Shown here one piece after another: positions 8,872 through 16,774 of a DNA stretch of 64,000 bases. Each line of letters begins with the position of its first letter. The first letter of the stretch is position 1. A program made the translations under genes and the position numbers. The stretch is taken from positions 62,001 through 126,000 of the forward strand of contig NZ_JAUDRH010000014.1 in assembly GCF_030381805.1 (NCBI RefSeq). The letters run 5' to 3'. A model generated the notes under the pieces. The model was not told where the DNA came from. It made no database searches and saw nothing but the letters and a program-made list of their open reading frames with translations. This DNA is from Chlorogloeopsis sp. ULAP01 (GTDB lineage: Bacteria > Cyanobacteriota > Cyanobacteriia > Cyanobacteriales > Nostocaceae).

Positions 8872-9555
8872 TCAAAACTGAAAAGAAACGGTTCCTTGCA
8901 CTATAAATGGTTCACCTGGGTATACATTTACTCTATTCAAAGCAGAATCCCAATAATCCACGTTGAATAGGTTTTTGAAATTAAGCGTGGCGCGGAAGCT
9001 TTCTCGTCTGTAGAAGATGGCAGCATCAGTACGAAGATAGCTCGGCAATTCAAATGTGTTAGCTAAATCGCCTTGTCTGTCTCCTACATAGAACAGTCCC
9101 ACACCAAAGCCCATCCCTTTCAAGCTGCCAGATTGAATTTCGTAAGTTGTCCATAGGTTAGCGGAATGTTTCGGTATTAGATTAATACGATTTCCTTCTG
9201 GAAAAGTATTGTCTTTACTGATTTCAGCATCCGTTAAGGCATACCCCGCAATAATATTCCATCCTGGCAAGATTTCACCGGATAGGTTAAACTCAATACC
9301 CTGGCTACGCTGTTCACCTGTCTGAATGTTCCGCCCAATATTTACAAGATCCGCGGTTGTTACATTAGAACGAGTCAAGTCGAAGAAAGCGAGGGTTGCG
9401 GAAAGCCTGTTATTTAAATCTGCTTTGATGCCTACTTCGTATTGTGTACCGCGTTCTGGTTCAAATAAGCGACCATCAAAAGTTGTACCAATCACCGGAG
9501 TAAATGAGCGACTGTAGCTGGCGTAAAGCGAAATTGGTTGGATTGGTTGATAGAC
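8872..9555 (-). pseudogene. TonB-dependent receptor, 3' part (inverted)
   Basis: The C-terminal 227 residues of the receptor that starts at 6622, on the opposite strand. It includes LFEPERGTQYEVG, the barrel strands, LNFKNLFNVDYW and the terminal aromatic VSFQF, all with counterparts in the receptor at 1184. The coding frame is open from 9555. A GTG at 9495 could be called as a start by software, but there is no signal peptide or plug, so this is a fragment and not a gene. Confidence 0.87.
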
Positions 9556-10339
9556 TCAATTCACCTTGGGCAATGTACTTGGCTTTGACGTGAAACCGAT
9601 TGGAAGTACGACCTTTCTTTGGTCAGATGTTTCTCTAGGTGGGTTACCTGCATATTTAAACGATAGGACGGATGGAATAGAGCTAGTAGGAGATCAACTT
9701 CAACCAAATTTAGAGAAAATATTGTTACTTAAACCCGATTTAATTGTGGGTTGGGAAGGGGTTAAAGTAATTTATCCTCTACTGTCAAAAATTGCGCCTA
9801 CTGTTTTAGGTAACTGGAAAGGTCTTCAACTATCTTGGCGAGAACATATGGATTTTACTGCTCAGGTGTTAGGCAAGAAAGAAGCTGCACAAGAAGCTTG
9901 GAATCACTATTATCAGCGAATTCAAGAATTGAAAACTGCTTTAGGAAACCGCTATCAAAACAAGGAAATCTCTATTGCCTACATAGGTGCATATGGCATA
10001 ACTATATATGTAAAAAACTCATTTGATGGCTCCATTTTAGATGATGTGGGACTGCAACGTCCAAAAGCACAAGATGTGAATGTGGATGGAAGAATTGAAA
10101 ACCTTTCTGAAGAAGAATTAGAGAAAGTAGATGGTGATATTTTATTTGTCATGACTGGTAACATTAAGAAAAATCAGTTATTAAAGAAAATTCAAAAAAA
10201 ACCACTTTGGCAAAAACTTCGAGCAGTACAACAAAATCATGTCTACTATGTAGATGCCTCTACATGGTTAGGAGGAACTTTGCTTGCTGCTGATGCTGTG
10301 ATTGATGATTTATTTAAGTACTTAGTCAACACCCCTTAA
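9556..10339 (+). pseudogene. iron-siderophore binding protein, 3' part
   Basis: Codons 68 to the stop of the binding protein whose start lies inverted at 8563-8765. It begins S-Q-F-T-L-G-N-V, continues LQPNLEKILLLKPDLIVGWEG, and ends with a DDLFKYLV block shared with the intact paralogue. A TTG at 9566 could initiate a 257-aa product, but that would lack the export signal and first strand of the fold. After re-inversion the gene would sit about 106 bp downstream of the receptor stop, as expected for the module. Confidence 0.85.
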
Positions 10340-10475
10340 GCCTAGTAGTTTACAAATCCTGCGCTCAATCTCCTGATAAATTACCAGAAAGTTAACTCTG
10401 CAAGCTAGACAAATTAAACAATCATTATTATCCCAACTTTTCCAGGCTTGCGCTTGCGACTCACCCTAATTTCAT

Positions 10476-11324
10476 TTATCTTGCTGCAATCCAAGCCTGC
10501 AAATCAGCCAAACTGGTAAAATCTAACAGTGCTACGCTCAAATCTTCGAGTACAGGCAAAGGTAGACTAGAAATTGAGGAGCGCATTTCTTCAGAAAGTT
10601 CTCCGAATCGCTTAGTTAGCTGTCGAATCACAAGATTAACAGTTGCTTCTTCACGTCCTTCTTCACGTCCTTCTTCCTTGATTTCTCGGTAAACTCTCGT
10701 TTCCTTGAGCGTGATTCCTAGCATTGACTCAACCTCCCTTCTGCTCAGTTGTTCAAACTTGTATACCATAATCGTCGTAATCATCTCTATTATGGCGTGA
10801 CTCGCCTCTGATGAGACTTCTTGGTGAGTTCTGGTTAATAAATATCTAGCTTCTGCTGGTGCTTGTTCTTTTGCCACCGTCGTTAGCACCATTAGTGCTA
10901 CCCATAAAGGTAAGGAGCGAATATTCCCTAATTCATCCAAGAATACTCGATGTACTTGTCCGCCGTTCAGTAATGAGCGATGGGGATTAATATCCCTTTG
11001 TTCTATACTGCGTGAAGGGTAAATTATCACTGCTTGCCAGTCGCTATATCTAGAACGATTACGATAAAAGTAGAGTAGAGATTCAGCAAATACCCTTTCA
11101 TAAAGCTGTTCATCCTTTTGGAATTGCACCTCGCAGAAATAGACAACCCCAGCACCTTCGTCTTCTGGTGGGAGAAATACACCGTCAATTTCAAATTTGG
11201 GTTCTTTAACAGCTACTGAATCAAATCGATAAGCATTTGCATTTGCCGGGGGATTTGTCAATAGTTCAAAAAGCAAAGAGGGAGACTGTTGAAACAGTTT
11301 ATAAAATATTGAGTCTCGACGCAT
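10476..11324 (-). CDS. Rpn-family / DUF2887 PD-(D/E)XK nuclease-like protein with C-terminal DUF4351
   Basis: A 282-aa protein of a family very common in cyanobacteria. The N-terminal half has the DUF2887 pattern: MRRDSIFYKLFQQSPSLLFE, a FEIDGVFLPP acidic segment and a YFCEVQFQKD segment, which fit the D...ExQ core of the PD-(D/E)XK nuclease fold of Rpn recombination-promoting proteins. The last 55 residues (VIRQLTKRFGELSEEM to LADLQAWI) fit DUF4351. Between them the DNA repeats a 12-bp unit encoding GREEGREE. The family is often labelled putative transposase, but no terminal inverted repeats or second transposase gene are visible, so mobility is not supported here. Neighbours are unrelated. 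Confidence 0.82.
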   Translation of the reverse strand: MRRDSIFYKLFQQSPSLLFELLTNPPANANAYRFDSVAVKEPKFEIDGVFLPPEDEGAGVVYFCEVQFQKDEQLYERVFAESLLYFYRNRSRYSDWQAVIIYPSRSIEQRDINPHRSLLNGGQVHRVFLDELGNIRSLPLWVALMVLTTVAKEQAPAEARYLLTRTHQEVSSEASHAIIEMITTIMVYKFEQLSRREVESMLGITLKETRVYREIKEEGREEGREEATVNLVIRQLTKRFGELSEEMRSSISSLPLPVLEDLSVALLDFTSLADLQAWIAAR

Positions 11325-11376
11325 GAAGTCTTCTATTTATTTCTTAAATCTGCGCAGTCCTATGACATATTGCATT

Positions 11377-12174
11377 TTAATCAAGCTTGCGTAACAAGTC
11401 TGCGAGTTGATGATCTCGATTAAATAGAACCAAAAAAGCTAAAATAACAACGCCCATTGTGGCGATCGCAACTCCTGCTGCTTGGGCAAAAATAATTACA
11501 ATCTGGTAGCGTATAGCATCAGTAGGATTTGCCCCAGCCAAAATTTGACCAGTCATCATTCCCGGTAGGCTAACTAATCCCATTACCATCATCGAATTAA
11601 TGGTAGGAATCATTCCAATTCTCAGAGCCTCGCGAATCGGTTGATGTGCAGCTTCCCAACGAGAAGCACCCAAAGCCAGTAACGTTTCTATTTCGTCCCG
11701 ACGACTAGTCAAGTCCTCCATAAACCGATCTAAACTCAAAGATGTACCCGTAAGAGCATTACCTAAGACCATACCCAAAAGGGGAATCAGATACTGAGGC
11801 TCGTACCAAGGCTGAACACGCAAAATCCCACTCACTACGATCCCTGTCACTAAAAAAGAGCTACTCAAAAGTGAAATAAAATTATTCCAATAAATACTGG
11901 CAAACCGTCTACGCGTGCGGTTAACGCTAGATACACCAGCGATCGCCGTCATACTCAAAGCCAAAAGTATCACTAATACAGGGTTGCTCAGGGTAAATAC
12001 CCATTGCAATATATACCCCACCAACAACAACTGTCCTACCATCCTGAAAGCGGCTAGACCCAAGCTTTGCTCTAATCCTAACCGCAAACCAAAGGAAAGC
12101 CCCATATTGATCAAAATAAACAAAGTCGCCAAAGCTACTTGTCCATAACCAATTTGGATATAACTGCTTGCCAT
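11377..12174 (-). CDS. fetB: FetB-type ABC exporter permease (UPF0014/YbbM family)
   Basis: An inner-membrane permease of 265 aa with about seven hydrophobic segments. The sequences LRLGLEQSLGLAAFRMVGQLLLVGY and GALTGTSLSLDR are typical of the FetB family; in Escherichia coli FetAB exports iron and improves peroxide resistance. The start is 6 bp after the stop of the adjacent ATPase gene, so the two are co-transcribed. In this window it completes an SPFH / ribbon-helix-helix / FetA / FetB operon. The metal role is by homology and has not been shown for this gene. Confidence 0.86.
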   Translation of the reverse strand: MASSYIQIGYGQVALATLFILINMGLSFGLRLGLEQSLGLAAFRMVGQLLLVGYILQWVFTLSNPVLVILLALSMTAIAGVSSVNRTRRRFASIYWNNFISLLSSSFLVTGIVVSGILRVQPWYEPQYLIPLLGMVLGNALTGTSLSLDRFMEDLTSRRDEIETLLALGASRWEAAHQPIREALRIGMIPTINSMMVMGLVSLPGMMTGQILAGANPTDAIRYQIVIIFAQAAGVAIATMGVVILAFLVLFNRDHQLADLLRKLD

Positions 12175-12180
12175 TAATCT

Positions 12181-12879
12181 TTATTCCTTTAAAGTAATTT
12201 GGCGGTTGGTAATGCGTTCTAACTGCTTGCGATCGTGACTTGTCCAAAGATAGGCTCTGCGTGGGTTTTCATTTTGCCAAACAGCAACTAAAGCCTCTAA
12301 ACTTTGGGCAGTTTCAGTATCAAGTGAAGCAGTGGGTTCATCTAGTAGTAGTACAGAAGGTGAAATTTGCAAAGCTCGCAAGAAGCCAACTATCTGTGCT
12401 TCACCACCAGAAATAGCTCTAATCGGACGCTGTAAAAAATCAGCTGGCTTATGCAAAATATGCAGGTAATCTAGAATTAACTGGCGGTTGTAAATCTGAT
12501 TGTGGTGAACTGCTAATTTATAAACTCGCTGGAGATTTTCTTCTACAGTTCCTTCCCAAAGGGCTGGGCGCTGGTGCAAGTAGACAATTTGGGAACGATA
12601 GCTAGGCATAAACCAGGAATTCATAGGCTTTTGCTGAAAAATAATTTGCCCGGCTTGCACTGGATCTAAGCCAGCTAATGCCCGCAGAAGCAAGCTTTTA
12701 CCCGATCCAGAAGCACCCACCACCGCTACTCGCTCCCCTGGAAACAATTGAAAACTTAGATGACTCCAGATCCACTTTTCCTCAACTCTTCTACCTAAGT
12801 CTTGTACAGAAAGAATTGGGTTGTTGGGAGACAGTTCTAACTCGGTAGTCTGGCTTTTGGTAAGTTGATTTTTCATCAT
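12181..12879 (-). CDS. fetA: FetA-type ABC exporter ATP-binding protein
   Basis: A cytoplasmic ATPase of 232 aa. It has Walker A GASGSGKS (55-62), signature ISGGE (156-160), Walker B LLLDEP (177-182) and a downstream H-loop (TSHD). It energises the FetB permease encoded 6 bp downstream. The closest characterised type is E. coli FetA (YbbL). The start is one of two consecutive ATGs at 12879 and 12876. A 58-aa DNA-binding gene ends 9 bp upstream, consistent with a single transcript from the SPFH gene. Confidence 0.86.
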   Translation of the reverse strand: MMKNQLTKSQTTELELSPNNPILSVQDLGRRVEEKWIWSHLSFQLFPGERVAVVGASGSGKSLLLRALAGLDPVQAGQIIFQQKPMNSWFMPSYRSQIVYLHQRPALWEGTVEENLQRVYKLAVHHNQIYNRQLILDYLHILHKPADFLQRPIRAISGGEAQIVGFLRALQISPSVLLLDEPTASLDTETAQSLEALVAVWQNENPRRAYLWTSHDRKQLERITNRQITLKE

Positions 12880-12888
12880 GTTTAGCTC

Positions 12889-13065
12889 TCACTCCTCCTC
12901 CGAGTTACTCTTGTCTGACTTGCAACGCCCTGCTTTCTTCGCAGCTTCAGCCAACAGATACTCGATCTGTGCATTCACGCTTCTTAATTCATCTGCCGAC
13001 CATTTCTCCAGTATCTCGTAAAGTTTCTCATCTAGACGCAACAAGAATCGTTTTTTTTGTCCCAT
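12889..13065 (-). CDS. small Arc/CopG-like ribbon-helix-helix DNA-binding protein
   Basis: A 58-aa ORF beginning MGQKKRFLLRLDEKLYEIL and ending DKSNSEEE. The N-terminal beta-strand KKRFLLRLDEKLYEILEKWS followed by SADELRSVNAQIEYLLAEA fits the ribbon-helix-helix fold of Arc-type repressors. It starts 3 bp after the SPFH stop codon and ends 9 bp before fetA, so it sits inside the operon. It may autoregulate the operon; partner and operator are not identified. The C-terminal lysine/glutamate tail is probably disordered. Confidence 0.75.
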   Translation of the reverse strand: MGQKKRFLLRLDEKLYEILEKWSADELRSVNAQIEYLLAEAAKKAGRCKSDKSNSEEE

Positions 13066-13068
13066 GTC

Positions 13069-14010
13069 CTAGTTATAAAGCGTACCAGCATTGATAACGG
13101 GTTGGGCAGTTTGCTCAGAGGTAAGAACAACCAACAAGTTATTAATCATAGAAGCTTTGCGCTCGTCATCCAAGTTAACCATTTGTTCTTGGCTGAGACG
13201 ATTCAAGGCTTCATTCACCATCCCCACTGCACCCTCAACAATCTGTCGCCGCGCATCAATTAAGGCTTTTGCTTGCTGTCGTCGCAGCATCATCTGAGCG
13301 ATTTCTGGTGCATAGGCAAGATGCGAGAGCCGCGCTTCTATCACTTCTACGCCCGTTACTTCCAAACGGGCTTGGAGTTCGTTTTGCAAAGCGTGAGCGA
13401 TTTCATCGGGAATTCCTCGCAGTGAAGGAATTTCTGTGTCATTTGGACTGTCGTAGGGATATCGAATCGCTAAAGAGCGAATGGCAGTTTCACTTTGGAT
13501 GGCGACAAATTCTTCATAATCATCTACTGCAAACTTTGACTTAGCTGAATCGAAAACCTGCCAGACGACAACCGCCGCTATTTCAATCGGACTTCCTTCG
13601 GCATCGTTAACTTTGATGATTTTGCTGTTGAAGTTGCGAACCCGCAGCGAAATCTTGTGCTTGCTAGCAAAGGGATTTGTCCACCAAAAGCCAGATTCAC
13701 GAACGGTTCCCATGTATTTCCCAAACAGCACTAACACCACCGCTTGATTAGGCTCAACAGTAAAGAAGCCCGACAAAGACGGGATGACAATCACCAGGAG
13801 TGTAGCAGCCAACCAAGCAATAACCTCTGCAACGGTATCATCACCACCGATAAAATCAGTAACTTTCAAACCCCTTGCCAGTAAAGCTTCTAACCCCTGC
13901 ACACTAGACAAAAGATACCATCCTCCCGCCAGCGCGATCGCTATTATCACAGCCAACATTATGAAGCCGTTGATTTTGAACGCCGGAAATTCCTTTATTT
14001 TTTGTTCCAT
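13069..14010 (-). CDS. SPFH/band-7 domain membrane protein
   Basis: A 313-aa protein with two N-terminal membrane segments (about 15-33 and 60-85), then an SPFH domain (EPNQAVVLVLFGKYMGTV onward) and a coiled region ending ALIDARRQIVEGAVGMVNEALNRL. SPFH proteins oligomerise as membrane scaffolds. It is the first gene of a tight operon with an Arc-like protein and FetAB, so a membrane-stress or metal-efflux scaffold role is possible but inferred. It is clearly different from the second SPFH gene at 31584. Confidence 0.82.
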   Translation of the reverse strand: MEQKIKEFPAFKINGFIMLAVIIAIALAGGWYLLSSVQGLEALLARGLKVTDFIGGDDTVAEVIAWLAATLLVIVIPSLSGFFTVEPNQAVVLVLFGKYMGTVRESGFWWTNPFASKHKISLRVRNFNSKIIKVNDAEGSPIEIAAVVVWQVFDSAKSKFAVDDYEEFVAIQSETAIRSLAIRYPYDSPNDTEIPSLRGIPDEIAHALQNELQARLEVTGVEVIEARLSHLAYAPEIAQMMLRRQQAKALIDARRQIVEGAVGMVNEALNRLSQEQMVNLDDERKASMINNLLVVLTSEQTAQPVINAGTLYN

Positions 14011-14378
14011 AGTTTTTATAGTGGCTAACTCATATCAAAATGATATCATCGTAATATTAAAAAGTAGCGGTCTGATATGAGGAAGAGTCAAGCGATCGCT
14101 TAAATCTTAGATATTTATCTGTGTATTTTTTTACACACTAGATATTTTGGTGTTGCTGATTAGTTTATGAAAATTATTTTGCGTAATCCCAAAATCTTTG
14201 CCCAGACGCGATATATCGTGTCTCTACTCCTGGGGTAGAGAAATTGCTACTGCTAAAGACGCACCGCGTTTTTTGATCTAGTTTGGTTATCAATATTGGA
14301 TCACACAGGATGTAGGATTGGAGAGCTTTTAGCACCTAAATTTATACCAGCAAAGAGTCATATCTTATAGCTCCAGCT
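14011..14378. other. intergenic, no gene seen; short degenerate repeat
   Basis: About 370 bp with a HIP1-like site near 14092 and an imperfect palindrome (GACGCGATATATCGTGTC, about 14204-14221) related to the GTAGAGAC repeat at 47811. No ORF with coding character. It should hold the promoter of the SPFH operon. Confidence 0.5.
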
Positions 14379-14840
14379 TCAAAGAGCTTTTGGAACATCT
14401 GTTTGCTCGAAGACATTTTTGAGTAGAGTTAAACCTTCTTCAATTTGTGATACTTGTTCCGGTGTCAAATTCTCTAGAATATTGGCAATATGAGCACGAG
14501 TTTTGTCTTGAGATTCCTCTAAAAGCTGTTTTCCTTGTTGAGTTAAATTCAGAACAACTCGCCGCCGTTCCTGGGGATGATCTGTGCGTTGTACTAAATT
14601 GCGCTGTACTAATCGTTCGATTGTTGTGGATGCCGTAGCACAGGTAACACCAAGATGTTCTGCCACCTCAGATAAAGAAGCACCAGGATTGCGTTTGAGA
14701 AATGCTAGCGATCGCAGCTGAGGTATAGATAGAGAATCAGCACTGTGAGTACGCATATCTGCTCGAATAAACCGCATCAATAATGGGATAGTATCCATCA
14801 CTCTGGCTGCACATTCTTGAGATGGTTTACCGAGCTTCAT
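14379..14840 (-). CDS. MarR family transcriptional regulator
   Basis: A winged-helix regulator of 153 aa. The ATG at 14840 follows AGGAG; a longer frame to 14891 overlaps the upstream permease gene. The HTH is ASLSEVAEHLGVTCATASTTIERLV, followed by the wing QRTDHPQERRRVVLNLT, the diagnostic D-x-R-x(3)-R region of MarR. It is downstream of a DrrAB-like exporter and separated from it by only 19 bp, so it probably controls that exporter in response to a small toxic ligand. The ligand is unknown. Confidence 0.87.
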   Translation of the reverse strand: MKLGKPSQECAARVMDTIPLLMRFIRADMRTHSADSLSIPQLRSLAFLKRNPGASLSEVAEHLGVTCATASTTIERLVQRNLVQRTDHPQERRRVVLNLTQQGKQLLEESQDKTRAHIANILENLTPEQVSQIEEGLTLLKNVFEQTDVPKAL

Positions 14841-14859
14841 TGGGTTATTATTCTCCTGA

Positions 14860-15714
14860 TTACATCGCCACCCGTGGATAAAGCCGTCCACAGATAATAG
14901 TCAAGCCTATTAATGTTAGCAAGAGAATGATACAGTCTAGACTAAATCCATAAAGGCTGGAACCATTTTCTAGCATTGTACCGCGTAAAGCATCAACTTG
15001 ATAAGTTAAGGGATTGACTTGGGAGAGAAACTGCAACCATGTTGGCATCAGGGAGATAGGATAAATGGCATTACTAGCAAAAAACAACGGCATTGTTAAT
15101 AATTGTCCAATTCCTGTAAACCTTTCTCTGGTTTTGACTAGGCAACCAATGATTAATGAAAAAATGCAAAAACAACCCGCTCCTAACAGCACAATCACTA
15201 GAACTTGGAGTAAAGCTAAGGGATGAAAATTAAGTTTGACACCCAAAAGCAACGCCAATCCGTAAATAATTGCTATCTGTGGTAAGCATCTTACCCCACA
15301 ACCAAGGGCTTTACCCAACACCATCGCTGCGCGGGGAATAGGACTAGCAAGGAATTTATGCACAATTCCTAAATCTCGCTCCCAAATCAATGTCATCCCA
15401 CCAGTGAAAATTGCCACAAACAGCACACTCTGAGCCAAAATGCCAGGAGCCATAAAATCTAAATAGGATAAGCTACCTGTAGGAATGGCACGAGTACGAG
15501 TGAAAACTTGTCCAAAAATCAATAACCATAATGCCGGTTGTACACCCCGGATCAATAAGTCACTTGGATCGTGACGGAGTTTACGCACTTCTAGTTCAGC
15601 AATCACAAGAGTTTTGTTTACTAGTTTTGCGATCGCATAAATAAAATTACCTAATTTTGAGCGTTGAGGTTTAACCCAACCGTTGAGCATTACGTCTGGT
15701 TTTTGCGGTGTCAT
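14860..15714 (-). CDS. ABC-2 type transporter permease (DrrB-like)
   Basis: An inner-membrane protein of 284 aa with about six hydrophobic segments. PTGSLSYLDFMAPGILAQSVLFVA is typical of the ABC-2/DrrB drug- and polyketide-export family, as is the central GMTLIWERDLGIVHKFLASPIPR. The ATG at 15714 (with GGGAG upstream) is preferred over a TTG three codons earlier. It overlaps the end of the partner ATPase gene by 44 bp. Together with the MarR gene downstream this is a self-contained efflux unit. Substrate unknown. Confidence 0.86.
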   Translation of the reverse strand: MTPQKPDVMLNGWVKPQRSKLGNFIYAIAKLVNKTLVIAELEVRKLRHDPSDLLIRGVQPALWLLIFGQVFTRTRAIPTGSLSYLDFMAPGILAQSVLFVAIFTGGMTLIWERDLGIVHKFLASPIPRAAMVLGKALGCGVRCLPQIAIIYGLALLLGVKLNFHPLALLQVLVIVLLGAGCFCIFSLIIGCLVKTRERFTGIGQLLTMPLFFASNAIYPISLMPTWLQFLSQVNPLTYQVDALRGTMLENGSSLYGFSLDCIILLLTLIGLTIICGRLYPRVAM

Positions 15715-16501
15715 GATAACCAACTCCCGATTCTAATTCATCCCCTGTGTAATAGATAAAGACATCATCTAAGGTTGCGTTAGGTTTACCTATGGCAGTT
15801 TTTAAGTCTGCGGGTGCGCCAGTGACAACTTCTCTACCCCGATTCATAATTGCGACTCGGCTACAAAGATGATCGGCTTCTTCTAAAAAATGGGTAGTTA
15901 AAAATATAGTTGTACCGTAATTAGCACAGAGTTGTTGTACCAGATGCCATACCTGAGTACGTGCAATTGGATCTAGTCCAACAGTTGGCTCATCTAAAAA
16001 TAAAATCTGCGGTCGATGCAAGACGGATTGGGCTATTTCTAATTTGCGAATCATGCCACCAGAGTAGTTTCTTACCAAGCGATGAGCTGCTTCATGCAAA
16101 CCCATGAACTCCAGTACATCATGGATACGTCGTTGACGTTGCCTAGCCGGAATATCGTATAACTTGGCAAAGATTAAAAGATTTTCATAGCCTGTCAGAC
16201 TACCATCAGCAGAAAGAGCTTGAGGTACGTAACCGATAACTTTTCTGACATCAGTAGATTGATGAGTGACATCATAATCAGCTATGGTTGCTTGTCCACT
16301 GCTTGGTGGTAGTAAGGTAGTCAGCATCTTAATTACTGTACTTTTACCTGCTCCATTCGGGCCAAGTAAGCCAAATACTTCTCCCCCGCCTACGCAGATA
16401 TTCAAAGCATCAACGGCTGTAAATTTACCAAAGCGGCGCGTCAGTTCTTGGGTTTTTAATATGAGCGATTTTGGAACGGTGACTGGTGTTGCTATTGTCA
16501 C
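15671..16501 (-). CDS. ABC transporter ATP-binding protein (DrrA-like)
   Basis: The ATPase partner of the ABC-2 permease, 276 aa from the GTG at 16501, which has AGGAAG upstream; an in-frame TTG at 16537 would add 12 residues. It has Walker A GPNGAGKST, signature YSGGMIRKLEIAQ, Walker B ILFLDEPTVGLDP, and the DrrA-type C-terminal tail (GKPNATLDDVFIYYTG). The translationally coupled 3' end overlaps the permease gene. It is divergent from sbpA, sharing a 270-bp upstream region. Confidence 0.87.
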   Translation of the reverse strand: MTIATPVTVPKSLILKTQELTRRFGKFTAVDALNICVGGGEVFGLLGPNGAGKSTVIKMLTTLLPPSSGQATIADYDVTHQSTDVRKVIGYVPQALSADGSLTGYENLLIFAKLYDIPARQRQRRIHDVLEFMGLHEAAHRLVRNYSGGMIRKLEIAQSVLHRPQILFLDEPTVGLDPIARTQVWHLVQQLCANYGTTIFLTTHFLEEADHLCSRVAIMNRGREVVTGAPADLKTAIGKPNATLDDVFIYYTGDELESGVGYHDTAKTRRNAQRLG

Positions 16502-16721
16502 GAGCAGAATGTACTTCCTTTTAAAAATATTTAGCAAACCTAATTATTAGGTTCTCATATTTTATCTCAAAGTCAAGTTTATGCTCCTCACTTTGTAGTC
16601 AGCTTGCATTTCTATAAATTTTTATTAAAGTCATAAAATTTGCACATTCTTGACTGGGATTATGGTGATTGGTCTTGCTATTTGATTTAAATATCTGTAG
16701 TATCTATTACTAAACCATAAA

Positions 16722-16747
16722 TACTAATACTCTACTGATTAACTGTA
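16722..16747 (+). promoter_or_regulatory. candidate sulfur-regulon dyad upstream of sbpA
   Basis: Left half TACTAATA, 10-bp spacer, right half TAACTGTA, ending 27 bp before the sbpA ATG. The right half is a diverged form of TTACCGTA, but the TAC of the left half keeps the same 18-bp offset seen at the other sites of the set. Confidence 0.45.
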
Positions 16748-16774
16748 GATGAAATTAAGGAGCCTAGAGTCAGT

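Larger units (their letters stand above)
8563..9555. other. inverted segment (about 993 bp) disrupting two siderophore-uptake genes
   Basis: Left edge: the receptor reads R-V-G-I at 8551-8562, then leaves homology. Right edge: the minus strand, read from 9555, begins V-Y-Q-P-I-Q-P-I-S-L-Y-A, exactly the continuation expected from the paralogue (I-G-L-V-Y-Q-P). The opposite junction also heals: the minus strand ends R-L-V-T-I at 8563 and continues at 9556 as S-Q-F-T-L-G-N-V. Both frames are restored by a single flip, with one or a few bases of uncertainty. No inverted repeat longer than a few bases is visible at the ends. Confidence 0.85.

Noticed and set aside
8872..9495. A separate 207-aa TonB-receptor-like gene on the minus strand
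   Set aside because: It has no signal peptide or plug and its frame is open up to the inversion breakpoint; it is the missing C-terminus of the receptor at 6622.
10476..11324. Insertion sequence around the DUF2887 gene
   Set aside because: No terminal inverted repeats, target duplications or second transposase frame are visible; the family is usually chromosomal in cyanobacteria.
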